Assembly: GCA_015680905.1 (NCBI GenBank)
Contig: CM027377.1
Span: forward strand, 64,067,501-64,131,500
Source: Coptis chinensis
Lineage: Eukaryota; Streptophyta; Magnoliopsida; Ranunculales; Ranunculaceae
Direction of reading: 5' to 3'
DNA: 64,000 nucleotides
The position numbers and the translations under genes were made by a program. The notes beneath the pieces are model-generated. The model was not told where the DNA came from. It ran no database searches and saw nothing but the letters and a program-made list of their open reading frames with translations. Of this stretch, positions 23,270 to 35,508 are shown piece after piece. Numbering within the stretch: the first letter of the stretch is position 1; each line of letters opens with the position of its first letter.

Positions 23270-24310
23270 TCAGATAGACCTATAACGTAACCTAGCATTC
23301 ACCTTCTTTTTCATTTTTGAACGAGAGGGTGTCCTAGTGAATAAGTGTGGAAAAGTGAATAGTTGTGGAGAATATGGTGGATATGGATAAGTTGTAGAGG
23401 GAAAGCATGTAGACAATGAGGATGTGGGTTTACCATAAAACTCATTCATGGTGTAGGTAGGGACTATCTCAAGTCTGAAAATGAAGGTGTCAAATGCTTT
23501 GTTCTTCTGAAGTATTTGTTTACTAGGTGGATTTAAAAAATTATGAAGCACAGGAGAAACAAAAGGGTCGAGTGCAAACTCGAGATTCCTTTGAAAGGGT
23601 GGAAGGAGGGGAGTCGAGGTGGATGTTGTGCAAAGTAGTTCTTGATAGGGTGAATCATCACCTGCTCTAAGAAACTCATCGATTTCCTCATCTAGATTGG
23701 TTATATCCACATTACTATGGTAGTCTTCTATATCTTTGAGAAAGTCATCTATCTCGTCCTCATCCATAATATGTGTATCGGCTAGTGTAGGGATGAAAAT
23801 GTTGGAGTCTGAACTTCCAAAGGAAAGAAATTTGGGCATATGATTATCATGGAACGTGTTGTTGAAATAATCTCGAGCGAAGCTCTCAATCATTCTTACC
23901 TCTCCATCCATAGACAAATCGGGTAAATGTTTCTTTGTTTTAAAAACATTTACTTCAACAGCAAGATGGCCAAACGACATGGACATCGAACCATCGCGGC
24001 AATTAATAAGCGCATTGGCAGTTGCCAGGAAAGGATGCCCTAAGATGATCGGGATAGAGTCGTTAACAACTTCTGTATCGAGGATGACAAAATCAGCCGG
24101 ATAGTAGAAATCCTGAATTTTTACCAGCAAATTTTCGACCACACCCTTAGGATACTTAATAGACCGATCAGCTAATTGCAACGTCATTTTAGTGGGTTGC
24201 ATCTCGTCTAGACCTATTTGTCTATACAAATAAAATGGGAGTAAGTTAACACTAGCCCCGTGTCTAATAATAACGATGTCGTCGTATAGGAATCTCCTAA
24301 GGTGCATCAT
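23270..24310 (-). pseudogene. Aspartic protease and linker of element B
   Basis: A single 346-codon frame holds most of the retropepsin-like domain and its tail: SVNLLPFYLYRQIG, KMTLQLADRS, IPIILGHPFLATANA. At the active site the frame reads RHGASVN. The canonical LLDTG is present in the neighbouring frame (Asp codon near 24,264), so a one-base loss in a G-run has displaced the catalytic Asp. After the protease comes an acidic linker (DEDEIDDFLKDIEDYH) and a Pro/Tyr-rich C-terminus with no pol domains. It would act on Gag if intact. Confidence 0.75.
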
Positions 24311-26381
24311 CTGCCAAAGGGGCGACCGTGGTCCTTGTACTTAACAATTTCATTATGTTCAGATAGAGTTGGGAATTGTTCCATTAAAAAAGCGCCTTTT
24401 TGGTATATTTGTCTTACGCCTAGTAGTACACAACTCCTTAAGAAACTTAGCATGGTGTGGTAGCTTTTTAATAGCTAGGAGAAAGGGAAGGTTTATAGTT
24501 AGATTCTTGAAAACGTCCCTAATCTCTTCATAATTTGTATCCCTAGTTAACATAGCTAATTTTTGTGGAAACTGTGGTTTCTGTCTATATTTAGCAATGG
24601 TATCACCTGGATGTTTAACCGTGGCTTCCTGTTTCTTAGGTTATGTTGTAACCGGTACCTCTACAAATTGGTAGTCTCTTAGGTTTCTATTTCGTATCTA
24701 GTAAAATAGCGGTGTAGGTTACTCTTTGGTGGGTAACTATAGGCATAGTTACCTTGTTATCAACCACTCTGCCAAAACGGAGAGTGGTGATGGCATTTAG
24801 CTCACCTACATTTTCATATTCATTACTAGTATTATCGGTTACCTTAAAGGCTGTGTTTGTTGTTTTAGGATTAGGTATTGCGTGACCTGGAAACACACCT
24901 TTGGGTTGGGCTTTATCTTGGGCCAACTGTTAGCTTAAAGTATTAACGGAATGTAGAAGCTGTTGGTTAGATTGAGCCATGGTTTGGAAAAGTTTTTGGC
25001 TCACTTGTATGAAGGTGTCAAGACGATCCGGTTGTGTGGGTGTAGTAGTCACGGGTGGTGTGACTGGAACTATCTCGCGTGAATTATTTATGGGCGGATT
25101 TTGATAGTTATTATTTACCGGAACGATACTCTATTAAGCGTTATAATTATTATAACTACCTTGACCTTGTACTTGACCTTGTCGAGGTTGCACTTGGTTG
25201 TTGTAATTATTAAAATTACCCGACCCGTCCTTGTCGTGGTGGAGCTTGGATAAAACGTGCGTTGGCCTAAACATATTGATTATTGTACCACGGAGGTGTG
25301 GCGTGTTGGTTATTTCTCCAACCGAAGTTGGGATTTTGTCTCCAAGGGCCTTTAGGTTCACTATTAATGGAACAAAGCTTTGTTCATAGGCTATAGGACG
25401 ATGGAAGTCGGGATGCTCGGGGCTCCAAATGTGAAACTACATGGATTTGAATTTACATTCATGACGGGGATAGGCTTTTGTTGAACAGAAATGGCCTCTA
25501 CCTTTTTAGTGAGTGATTTGATTAGAGTTTTAAGCTCGGGATCGTGTTTAATTTCAAACATACCGGCGGCCTTAACTGTATTAGAAGAACTAGCGGAGCG
25601 GTGGATATCGTCACTACCCCCCCAGTTGTTATTTCGCTTAGTTTGATCCTCTATAAATTTATAAGCCTCCGAGGCTCCTTTACTTAAGAAACTACCCCCA
25701 TTCATTATGTCAAGGACTTCTTTGTAATGGTGTAGAAGTCCTTTGAAAAAGTCACGAACTAATGTGTCTTTCGCTAAGTTATGATGTGGACACTCTATAA
25801 GGAGATCGGTGAAACGATTCCAAGCCTCTGAAAATGATTCATGAGGATTTTGTCGAAAGAAATGAATCTTGGAAAGCATCTCATCCGTCTTTAGGGGTGG
25901 GTAAAAATGTTCCATAAACAATTTGAACAAGTTTAGCCCATGAGTCTAGAGAATTAGGCGTTTGGGCAGTTAACCAAGACGCCGCCTTATCGGCTAAGGT
26001 GAAAGGGAATACCCTCAGTTTAATTTGTTCCGCACCAACCGTAAGATGGTGGAATGTTGTCATGACTTGTTCAATCCTACACATATGCTGATAAGGTTTT
26101 TCATGGTCTAAACCATGAAAAACGGGTAACAAATTAAAAATATTTGGGGGGATTCGGAAATCCCCCACTGGGTCTGCTAGAACGATGCAAGATTTGGGGC
26201 TATCGCTCAAGGCTTTATAAAAGTCCGAGAGAGGAGTCTCTCCTCCGTCGGGCATTGTGTCAGGTAGAGTATGTAGAATAGTAGCTAGAGGTGCAATGAA
26301 TGGTATACTAGATAGAATTGTTTGTTTACGTTGTTGTGTAATTACGTTTGGTGTTTTTGTTCGACCAGACCTTAATCTCAT
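24311..26381 (-). pseudogene. gag of element B (frameshifted)
   Basis: MRLRSGRTKTPN starts at 26,381. The core gag region follows: PVFHGLDHEKPYQH, then AASWLTAQTPNSLDSW, then FFRQNPHESFSEAWNRF in an overlapping frame from 25,930. A Gln/Asn-rich segment (near 25,150-25,250) lies where a zinc knuckle might be expected, and none is seen. Four or more frame changes make it non-functional. This is the best-preserved gag of the two copies in its N-terminal half. Confidence 0.78.
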
Positions 26382-26921
26382 ACAAGGCTAAGACCAAACT
26401 TAGCTAAACACATCAACACTCCAAACAATTCTGATATACTAGTATAAACCTCTAACAGGAGATGCGAGGTGTGGAAGAAAGGAATACCTGATTGTGTCCT
26501 TGCTTCGCTTATGAATAGCGTCTTGTTTACGCGTGTTCAGTGTATATAACAAGTTAAAACACTGAAAAACTTGAAAAATCGAAGTTTGAATCAAACCTGT
26601 GGAAATCCGGCAAAATTCAAATTTCAGCGCGCTGGCCACACTTTGAAGCTGGTCGGTTCGGTGTAACTTCAAGTTACAGTGTTTTAGTGTGGGTCCTTTT
26701 CGGTTTGGAAGTGGGTCGTCGCCTCGGCTTCCGATAACTTGGAGCGCTGCCTTCCTTTAAGGAAGAGTGCGCCCGCGGCAAATTTTTCTCGAAAGTTTTC
26801 AATGCTGAAACGGACAACCACAGTATGAATCAAACAAGGGTAGGTTTAATGGAACTTAAAAATGACTAATTATACTATGAAAACAATGCTAAAGTGAAAC
26901 TAAGATGGCAGCGGCGCAATT
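26382..26921 (-). other. Leader and primer site of element B
   Basis: The primer site on the minus strand reads TTGCGCCGCTGCCATC from 26,919, with one extra mismatch against tRNA-Asp compared with A. The leader down to gag (about 540 nt) lacks an ORF of note and corresponds to 10,892-11,425 of A. Confidence 0.65.
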
Positions 26922-28434
26922 TGATAAAATATAAAAATGATAGTTTACCTACGAAATGAACGATAAAACTCAAAACGTAAGTAAACTAAAACTATTTTAT
27001 GTGCCTAAGATTTATCAAAGATTTCTACTCTCAATCCTATGAGATATAGTGGAGTAGATGATTCGTTCCACTCCTAGTCCTTCCGCATGCTGTGTTTTCT
27101 AGTCTAATTACTCTACTCTAAGTCTAATGAGAAATTTACGAAATGGCAACTAGACTACGATGCAACTACCCACAAGATGCAACTAGTCGACTATTAGAAC
27201 AACTATTGGAATGCTACGTCGATTCTATGATAAGGAGTTAGAGGGGGATTGATTCCACCTTAATTCGACTTAATCCTACTAACGATTTAATCGTAAGTAA
27301 TCGAATTGAATCGCCGTGAGTAACAACTGTTACTCCTAATCCCTAATTACACATGGCATTTCTACCAATTCATAACTAGCATGTGAACAATTACACCCAT
27401 TCTCATGGTGAATTAATCATTTCTAGAGTGGAAAGGAAATTACGACGACTCTACGATAATCGGAATCAAGCTTTCATCAAGGCTTCTCAACCCCTTCAAA
27501 TGGAGGTTTAGCCGAGAATCATCACGCTATCATTCCCAATGGAATTCAAACAAGACATGATATAAAGATTTGAACTTTACTTGTTTAAACTCAACTCCAA
27601 ACTACTCATGCAATAATTGAATTAAACTAATAATGACAAATAATTGAATCTAAGAATTGAACTAAATAAGTAAATGGAAATGAAACTAGATTATGGAGAA
27701 CTAATTAACTTTATTTATCTAATGAATAGCAATAACAATAGTTTAATACTGAATTTAAGGCAAGAATAAAAACTAATTAATTAATCTAAAACTAGATCTA
27801 GACTAAGGTTTAATGGCTACTTTTCTTATCCTAACCTAATTTATTTTCTAACCTAACTATCTACCATTAACAAAGAGTCAAGCTCTTGTTTTTATACTTT
27901 CAGATCCAAAAATCGTGCATGGGCTTGGATCCATGTTTTGGGCCAGAGAATCAGGCCCAAAACCCAATTCTTTCAGTCCAAAAAGGCCTTTTCAGCTGTA
28001 GTTGGCTTCAACAGACTTTTTGTCTGCTTCTGCTCCTCTGATTGGGTCAAGGCTTAGACCATTGGAAATCTCTTTCCGAGCCGGTCGTTTTAATATAAGG
28101 TAGGCCCAATTCCGAGGTCTGAGTCTAAAGATACGGCCTTTGGAAGTTCTGCTGACTTTGTGTGCTGTTTCTGCCCGCGTCGACTTTTCAGCTTTTGACC
28201 GAGCTTTAAAAAGGTTTTGTCTTCTTGAATCTTGGCCTTTAATCACGGAACTCCTTAGTAACCGACCTTTGCTCCTTCATCTCGCTAAAGTGGCACATTT
28301 CTGCACATAATGGACTTTGAAGCCTGAAATGCATAAAAACACGTAGTCAGTGTTAACTCTTAATTATTACTCACATAATTGGTCTAAAATTATGACTGTT
28401 ACAGGGTTAAAACTACAGTTTTGGGCTCTTATCA
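26922..28434 (-). repeat. 5' LTR of element B
   Basis: On the minus strand it runs from TGATAAGAGCCC (28,434) to TTATCA (26,922), 1513 bp. TSD AAGAT follows at 28,435-28,439. Confidence 0.9.
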
Positions 28435-28439
28435 AAGAT

Positions 28440-28636
28440 CGTTACCCACACAACGTCCACTCTGTGCATAGAAATACAACAGAAGATCAAGAGGTTGCTG
28501 ATTCTGGATTCTCAGAGTTATCACAGCTGATCTACAAGTGTGATTTTCTATCCAAAATCGTGAGAACCCATTAATTCCGCTGCGCATGGTTTTCACGGTT
28601 TGTAGAAATTTACATTCTGAAATAACGGTTCCTACA
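28440..28636 (+). mobile_element. Solo LTR, right part
   Basis: This is the remainder of the LTR begun at 2300, ending CCTACA with TSD GGTGG at 28,637-28,641. It starts immediately after the TSD of element B. Confidence 0.75.
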
Positions 28637-28661
28637 GGTGGTACCATGAACGCGACCTATT

Positions 28662-29735
28662 AAAGTCCGGTGTTTCTAACTCTGTAAAGCTCAGGTTTTA
28701 TGGTCGGGGTTTGGACTTAAGAATGAGCACATACCACTTGCTTAGCCCTAATCAGTGGCTAAATGATGAGGTATGCCAACTGCTGCTTTGAATTTACCCA
28801 ACTTAATTCGGAACTCGTTTCATCCTATTGATAAATTTGTTATTTCTTTTTGTCGCCAAGGTCATTTCGCTCTACATGGCACTTTTTGACAGGGCCCATA
28901 ACAGACTTGCCAACTCTGATGATATACTCAGAAAATGTGATTTGTCGCAGTCCTACATTGTCATCCCTGATACACTGATCCCGGTTATTTGACCGAAACC
29001 CACTTCTTTTCTCGTACTTTTCTAGGCTTTCTGAGATCGTGCAAATAACTTTTGTTTCAACTGATACAGGTCAGCTGGGAGTCATTGTATACAACTGTTG
29101 AAGTGAGCCTTACCGATCCGAACCTGACTATGGAACAAAAGATTTCTGCCCTTGCTTCCAACCTTTCATCAAACCAAAAGATGACCTTCAGATATATGCT
29201 CTAACAAAACACCCGCATCCCATACGTCATCAGATCTAAGGGCATGATGATGGCCTTCAATATCTCAAACATGCATTGGATACTGGTGGTCTTCAACTTC
29301 CCTACTTGGACTTGTTGGATATATGATTCACTGGCGGAGCCTATCGCCGACCCTAAACCCGCCTCGAAAAGCTCGGCACCCTACTTCAATATGCCCTCTT
29401 AATGCTCGATAAAGGCTGTATACCACAATCGAAACTCCAGAAAAAATGGAGTATCAAATACACCAACTGTGTAAAGCAGACAGATTCTTACAATTGTGGG
29501 GTCTTCGTACTGGCTATTGCAAATTAGCTACTGCGAAATCAACGTCTCAATTTCACCTGAGCTGGGGCCATGATCAGAAATACGGTGGCCAAAGACTTGC
29601 TTGCCTGTGGCTTGACCTGCTTGCCAGGTTGAACGGAATGGTAGAATCGGGGTTAACCGTGAAAAAACAAAAAAATGCAGTGCTTAAGTCCCTGGATGGA
29701 CAAACTAAACTACGTGCTACTGGATTTTGTTTTTA
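28662..29735 (+). pseudogene. Ulp1/SENP-like cysteine protease relic (right copy)
   Basis: All landmarks of an Ulp1 catalytic domain can be read, but in different frames. The substrate-site motif NQWLNDE (near 28,755) is followed by an intron with a GTATGCC donor and a CGCCAAG acceptor. VISLYMALFDRAHN comes next, then a second probable intron ending CTGATACAG. The catalytic His lies in NMHWILVVFNF (29,271), the following IYDSLAEP is present, and the Cys region YNCGVFVLA (29,489) is in another frame. In-frame stops near 29,196 and 29,400 and the frameshift before the Cys make it a pseudogene. It is related to, but clearly diverged from, the left copy (1029-2287). Confidence 0.72.
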
Positions 29736-30787
29736 ATTGCTTTAATTAAGATTAATCATTCTTACTTAAGTACTTTTGCCTACACTACTAACATCACCTA
29801 AACAAAGACAGCATGCCGTCAATTGGAGTATGCCATGAATTGAAGGTTTATATAGATTTTTCTTTCCCACGTGATCTATTTTCCAGACTAAAACAACATA
29901 CAATACCATTGAGACATTATAAACCTTCTTTGGAAATAAAGTAATCTCTGATGCCTCTGCTCATATTACCATTTTCTAAATAACATCATAGTATTCCAGT
30001 ACTAATTATTGAAGCTGCTCACGTGGTGCTTCTTAGATTTGTTTGTATATTGGTACTTTATATATGGGCAAGATCATACTCCACTACATGTTTTGACTTC
30101 TCTCTTTCAATATTGAGTTTTGGGCATACACATATTTGTTCTTACCCAGATATACATTTGTGCAACATATAAAAACTAGAACTACTGTGTTATACCGTCG
30201 CATTCACATCTTTCTTTTTTACAGGTATATTTTTGTACTGATAAAAACTACCTTGTTATACCATATACTTATAATGGGATTAACAAAATCGTATCTTTGA
30301 TTAAAATGAAAAAGCAGGTCCTGTCATACATTTCCTATACAAGAACTCCATTTCACAACAACAAAACTAAGATATAAAACAATAGGGAAGTTTCCAAACA
30401 TTTTCAATACAATTTGATCAATATGGTAGGAGAAAAGAAAAGGAAAGGAATTTGAGCGGGAACAAAGGGAGTTTTCATTGGTGATTGTGTACTAAGTTGT
30501 TGAGAGAGAAGAAGAGATGTCCTGTTTGGGTAGGAATAGGAGAGAAAACATAACTTCTTATGTACTAGTTAGGAAGAGATGAGACAAGAAGGTGGGAGAT
30601 GTTCAAGAGTATATATGTAAATTCGTATAATGATAAATCATTTTTTATAAAAACAAAACACTAATACCTTGAAGGGTATTAGGAGTATTTCATACAATCA
30701 GCAAATGGGGCCACATCCGGTAATGGAATAAATCATTTATGCAATATTCATCGGGTTATGTTGTCCTAAGGGTTATGTTGTCATAAG
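29736..30787. other. Intergenic, nothing recognised
   Basis: This is AT-rich DNA with no ORF or repeat I can name. A purine-rich stretch (30,425-30,600, many GAGAAGAAG-like words) is the only compositional feature. Confidence 0.4.
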
Positions 30788-31181
30788 CATGGCCCAAAAT
30801 ATCGTCGAGATATCTGATATCTCGCCGATATATCTCGGTAAATTGGTACACCGATATCGATATTTTCGACATATATCCACCGAATATTGAACCCCTTTTT
30901 TCCCGAGATATATCGGAATTTCCGATATGAAAGTTTATATCGCCGATATAATCGATATTTCCGAGATAATCGATATATATCAGTTGACTTTTTGACCAAT
31001 TGTTAATAACTTAATATTGAAATTTCCAAACTATCCGATATATCCGAGATATATCGGCGAAATATCCGATATTTTAGAACCTTTGGACTGGTCAACAAAA
31101 ACCGAGATATCCGATATATCCGATATATCTCGGTTTTTGGGTACACCGATATATTAACCGATATCGAAATTTTGGGCCTTG
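30788..31181. mobile_element. hAT-type MITE with CCGATATATC repeats
   Basis: The ends are CATGGCCCAAAATATCG and, inverted, CAAGGCCCAAAATTTCG (17 bp, 2 mismatches). Flanks GTCATAAG (30,780-30,787) and GTCCTAAG (31,182-31,189) form an 8-bp TSD with one mismatch, the length hAT transposases make. The 394-bp interior has no ORF and is dominated by copies of the near-palindrome CCGATATATCGG and its variants. A non-autonomous element is the simplest reading. Confidence 0.7.
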
Positions 31182-31189
31182 GTCCTAAG

Positions 31190-31691
31190 TAACCCATTTA
31201 AGGGTTAACCCATACTTTTTTTGTCTGTCTAGCCAAGCCCTTACTACTTCTGAATGTCAAACTCTGATGATAATATTAGTCTGTCTAGCTAGCCCTTATT
31301 CCTTGGATATTGACGCTTGACAAGGTCAAACTCTGGTAATGAATAATATCGGTGTTCTTTGAAAGACTGGATCTAGATTAAACGAACAAAGATTTCATAT
31401 TTTTGTGTACATTAAAGAGACTGTAGATGGAAAACAATCACAGCTAAATTGATTAGATTCAAAATCCACTATAGCTCGATTTCACCTACAAAACATCTAA
31501 CCCATTTAACAGCCACACTAACACCGCTAAATTGAAAGCCTTCGCGGTACATTTATTTATGAATCATCAAGAAAACTTTGGAAGGTTCTTAATGAAGAAA
31601 AAAGGCCATACATGTTTAAAGGAAAGTACCAAGTGAGTAAAGGCAAAAGTAAAATGTTTTCAGAAGAAACAAGCGAGATCAAATTGGCCCA
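31190..31691. other. Intergenic, includes the 3' UTR of the polyubiquitin gene
   Basis: There is no ORF or repeat of note beyond short TCTGTCTAGC repeats (31,225-31,290). The right part would be the 3' UTR of the minus-strand polyubiquitin transcript. Confidence 0.4.
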
Positions 31692-32754
<1,063 letters not shown>

Positions 32755-32850
32755 CTTGAGAGATAAGAAGAGGTATTTTATCTTTTTATGTTTTTGTGAT
32801 TGCTAAAAGAGTTTCTTGAAAATAATAATGACGGTATGAGAATGGACTCT

Positions 32851-32905
32851 GTATTTATAGGCGAGTTCTGTGAGTTGTGACGTCGGTGTTGACGTACAAT
32901 TTGGA
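32851..32905 (-). promoter_or_regulatory. UBQ: Polyubiquitin core promoter: TATA box and TGACG motifs
   Basis: CTATAAATAC on the minus strand (32,860-32,851) is a good TATA box about 95 bp before the leader-intron donor. Just upstream, 32,876-32,897 carries two TGACG words (GTGACGTCGG, TTGACGTAC), the core of TGA/bZIP sites. The paralogous locus has the same TATA context at 61,743-61,752. Confidence 0.65.
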
Positions 32906-34901
32906 ATTTTGGTGACCGACTCGACTCCTACGCGGACTTGGGTTGGGTCTAGTAGCTTCCTGATTCTTCTACAAAGTTGGCTCACCCGTTTGACTTGACT
33001 AGTACATAGTTCGGATTGTTAGGCTAACTTTCTTTCTTTTTTTTTTTTTTTTTGGTAGTTTCTTTCTTGATCGTTAAGACTCGGTTGATTTTTATTTAAG
33101 ACTTGAGAACTACCTCCGGGGTTGCCTTTTGTAAGACCAGTAGCACGTCACCCCAAGACTTTGAATCCTCGTAACGGCAAGTGGTGAACACATGGGCATG
33201 AGGTGGATGCCGCATCAGTTGATATGGTGAGTATGAGATGGAAGATTGAAGTGGCATAGGAGAGAGGGTACGTAGTATGTAGAAAGGGACGATTCTCGGC
33301 TCTAGGGAAAAAAGAGCAACTTAAAATCTTCTCATAGTCTCTTTACTTTTTTTGTGTATTAATTCGGATGAATTGCAAAAACAAACCAATTTCGCCGCCC
33401 GTTGATGGCTACTAAGTTAATGGTAATGCTAAAAAAATCTGGCTCTTACATGCATCACCAGTCTTGTTTACAATGCATCATATCATTTGTGGGTTTAATT
33501 CACGTATCATTGAAATACTCCATTCTTTAGTACCCCTACATCAATAATCACTTTTCCTTCATTCCTGTGCCGTTTCATGGCATGTGTTAAGATGAAAGCA
33601 TATTTTCCCTCGAGAGCATGGTCTTTAATACAAGAACATTGCCATAAAAAAGTGGTCAGCAGCTGCAACATTAAAGAGAAGAAAAAAGAAATAACAGGTC
33701 ATTAATCTCCAATTCCTATTCAGTTCTTTAAGAGGCATTTGTATATTTCTAGTCTCTGTTTCATTCCAAATACAAATTTCTATTCTTTATATTTTAGCCT
33801 AGAAATATCCAAATAACTTTTGGAATGGACAAAAACTGACTTGTAAGAAATATCCAAATAACTTTTGGAATGGAAAAAAACTGACTTGTAACTCAAAAAT
33901 AGAGGCGACAAATTGGTTCCACCCACCCTGAAGCCCTGCTAGAGGAACTGATCAGTAGGAATAAGGTTAGGCTAGCTACTGTTCAGCCAGACCAGGAAGA
34001 GAGATAGTGAGACCAAACATGACATGAAAGATTGTTTTACAGGAATGTCCTGCTATCTAACTTGACGAACTACAACCATGTCTTTGTTACAGCATTACAC
34101 TCTACAAGGCTACAAAGCATTGGGAACGGAATAGGACTGTTGGAGCACTGAAGAATGTTTTTTTTTGTCTTCTGCAATGAATCTGAATACTCCTCAAAAA
34201 AGGAACTTTAGAAGAGCAGAGTAGGCAAAACTAAATATGAGTGCAACTATGTCGGAGAACTTGTACCACAACCAAAAGCTAATCCCATGAACATCATTAA
34301 GTATTAACTCCAGATATATACATCAAATTCAGTAAGCTACAACGACATGGTTTAAGATTACAGAAAAATAAGAAAGCATATAAAAGCAAGTTGCAGTCCA
34401 AATTCCAAAAACAATTCACGTACTTTCCTAGCTACATCTATTCTACAGATGCAAATTCTTGAAGATATCGATCACCTTACAACAAAATACAAAAAAGCAA
34501 AAATAAATAATTATAACCAATTAGAAAGCTCACCAGGTTTCCAGTTTATCAACAATTTAATTAGAATTGACAAAGTTCCACGAGCATAGATAAAAATGAA
34601 CACGCCAAGAATAAAAAGATGTTTCAGAAGTCTGAACCTTTCGGTCGTCCAATAGCGAACGGATGCCTGCCCCAACCCCTACATGCACTAGCAACCGCTA
34701 CTAATCAATGAATTACATTAGCATCCCACGCCACTAGTTCTCTAAAGAAAAGGCTGGTTATTGAATAGTTCACATTCGTTCTTAGGAAAGTTTGAGATCA
34801 CGTATATCATTTGGCTGACATTTTAATTGCTTTTTTTTGGAGAAGGTATAGTGCTACACGAGCAACCACGTGATGAGCAGACTACTATGTTGCTCAAGGC
34901 C
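32906..34901. other. Intergenic, nothing recognised
   Basis: About 2 kb of AT-rich DNA without a supported gene. There is a T-run at 33,034-33,053 and a 33-bp direct repeat (ATATCCAAATAACTTTTGGA at 33,805 and 33,849). Confidence 0.4.
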
Positions 34902-35123
34902 TCAGTTGTTTAGCTCACTGAGTTTGGCCTCCAGTTTGGGATGCAGATCAATAGCGGTTACTAGGTTTACCAATTGGTGAGGCAGACACTGTATTCTCAT
35001 ATTGTTAATTTGATGACCTATAATTCTATGTATCATAGTCTCTATCCATGGACCTCTTTTGCTGTACAGAAACATCACCAAGAGCTCTTTCTTAATTCCT
35101 TCACCGGAACTATCAATAAGCAT
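34902..35123 (-). CDS. Possible small gene or exon at the MULE insertion site
   Basis: A 73-codon minus-strand frame begins MLIDSSGEGIKKEL and ends at a TGA at 34,904-34,902. Its ATG (35,123-35,121) lies inside the MULE target duplication, and the other TSD copy (53,313-53,320) also holds it. The composition (charged and amphipathic, with no low complexity) looks protein-like, and it may be an exon of a disrupted gene. I recognise no family, and chance is possible at this length. Confidence 0.22.
   Translation of the reverse strand: MLIDSSGEGIKKELLVMFLYSKRGPWIETMIHRIIGHQINNMRIQCLPHQLVNLVTAIDLHPKLEAKLSELNN
35116..35123. repeat. TSD of the MULE (left copy)
   Basis: ATAAGCAT here and at 53,313-53,320 directly flank the element ends. 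Eight to ten bp is the usual range for Mutator-like elements; a ninth base would be a mismatch (A versus C). Confidence 0.75.
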
Positions 35124-35508
35124 GGGTCCTGTATTGGGCGCTACCAGAATTGGATTGGGCAGCCTCCAGCCCAAACCCAAATCGCGAAGCCCAACAAAAA
35201 CCCCAATACACCCCCACCTCCATGGGAAACCAGAAAAACCTATTCTAACCGGTCATCTCTCTCGCGCAAAACCTTTCGAACCCTAACCAAAAAAACCCAA
35301 AAACAATCCAATTTTATTGAAGCAATCCAATCCATAATTTAATCCAATCGCGAAATTTAATCCAATTCTGCTGAAATTTAATCCAATCGCAAACAATCCA
35401 TTGAAGCTTTTGCAAGTTGGGAGAGTGGTGAAAGCTTGAAATTTCGTCATTTCCAGTTGTTCGATTCTTGTTTTGTACTCTTTGATTCATTTCTTGTTGA
35501 AGGTAAGA
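35124..35508 (+). promoter_or_regulatory. Left MULE end: terminal repeat and probable PMD leader exon
   Basis: After the terminal repeat comes sequence with CCCTAACC and three TTTAATCCAATCGC-like repeats (35,290-35,390). GTTGAAG|GTAAGAAC near 35,500 is a strong splice donor. The next acceptor in the plus direction that leads directly to an ATG is TTTGTAG at 45,108. I infer a leader exon here and a long 5' UTR intron. No transcript data support this. Confidence 0.4.

Larger units (their letters stand above)
3354..28434 (-). mobile_element. Ty3-like non-autonomous LTR retrotransposon B (hosting A)
   Basis: The element runs right to left. Its 5' LTR is 26,922-28,434, then come the primer site, gag, protease, ORF X (interrupted), ORF Y and a non-coding 3' region, with the 3' LTR at 3354-4874. 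AAGAT at 3349-3353 and 28,435-28,439 is the TSD. Without the nested element A and its extra TSD copy it is about 12.6 kb. I find no reverse transcriptase (no YVDD or FMDD block), RNase H or integrase. A has the same order of parts, so absence of pol is a property of the family rather than damage to one copy. The long LTRs, tRNA-Asp primer site and GAGGACAAGC block before the polypurine tract are typical of Athila/Tat-like plant Ty3 elements. Confidence 0.88.
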
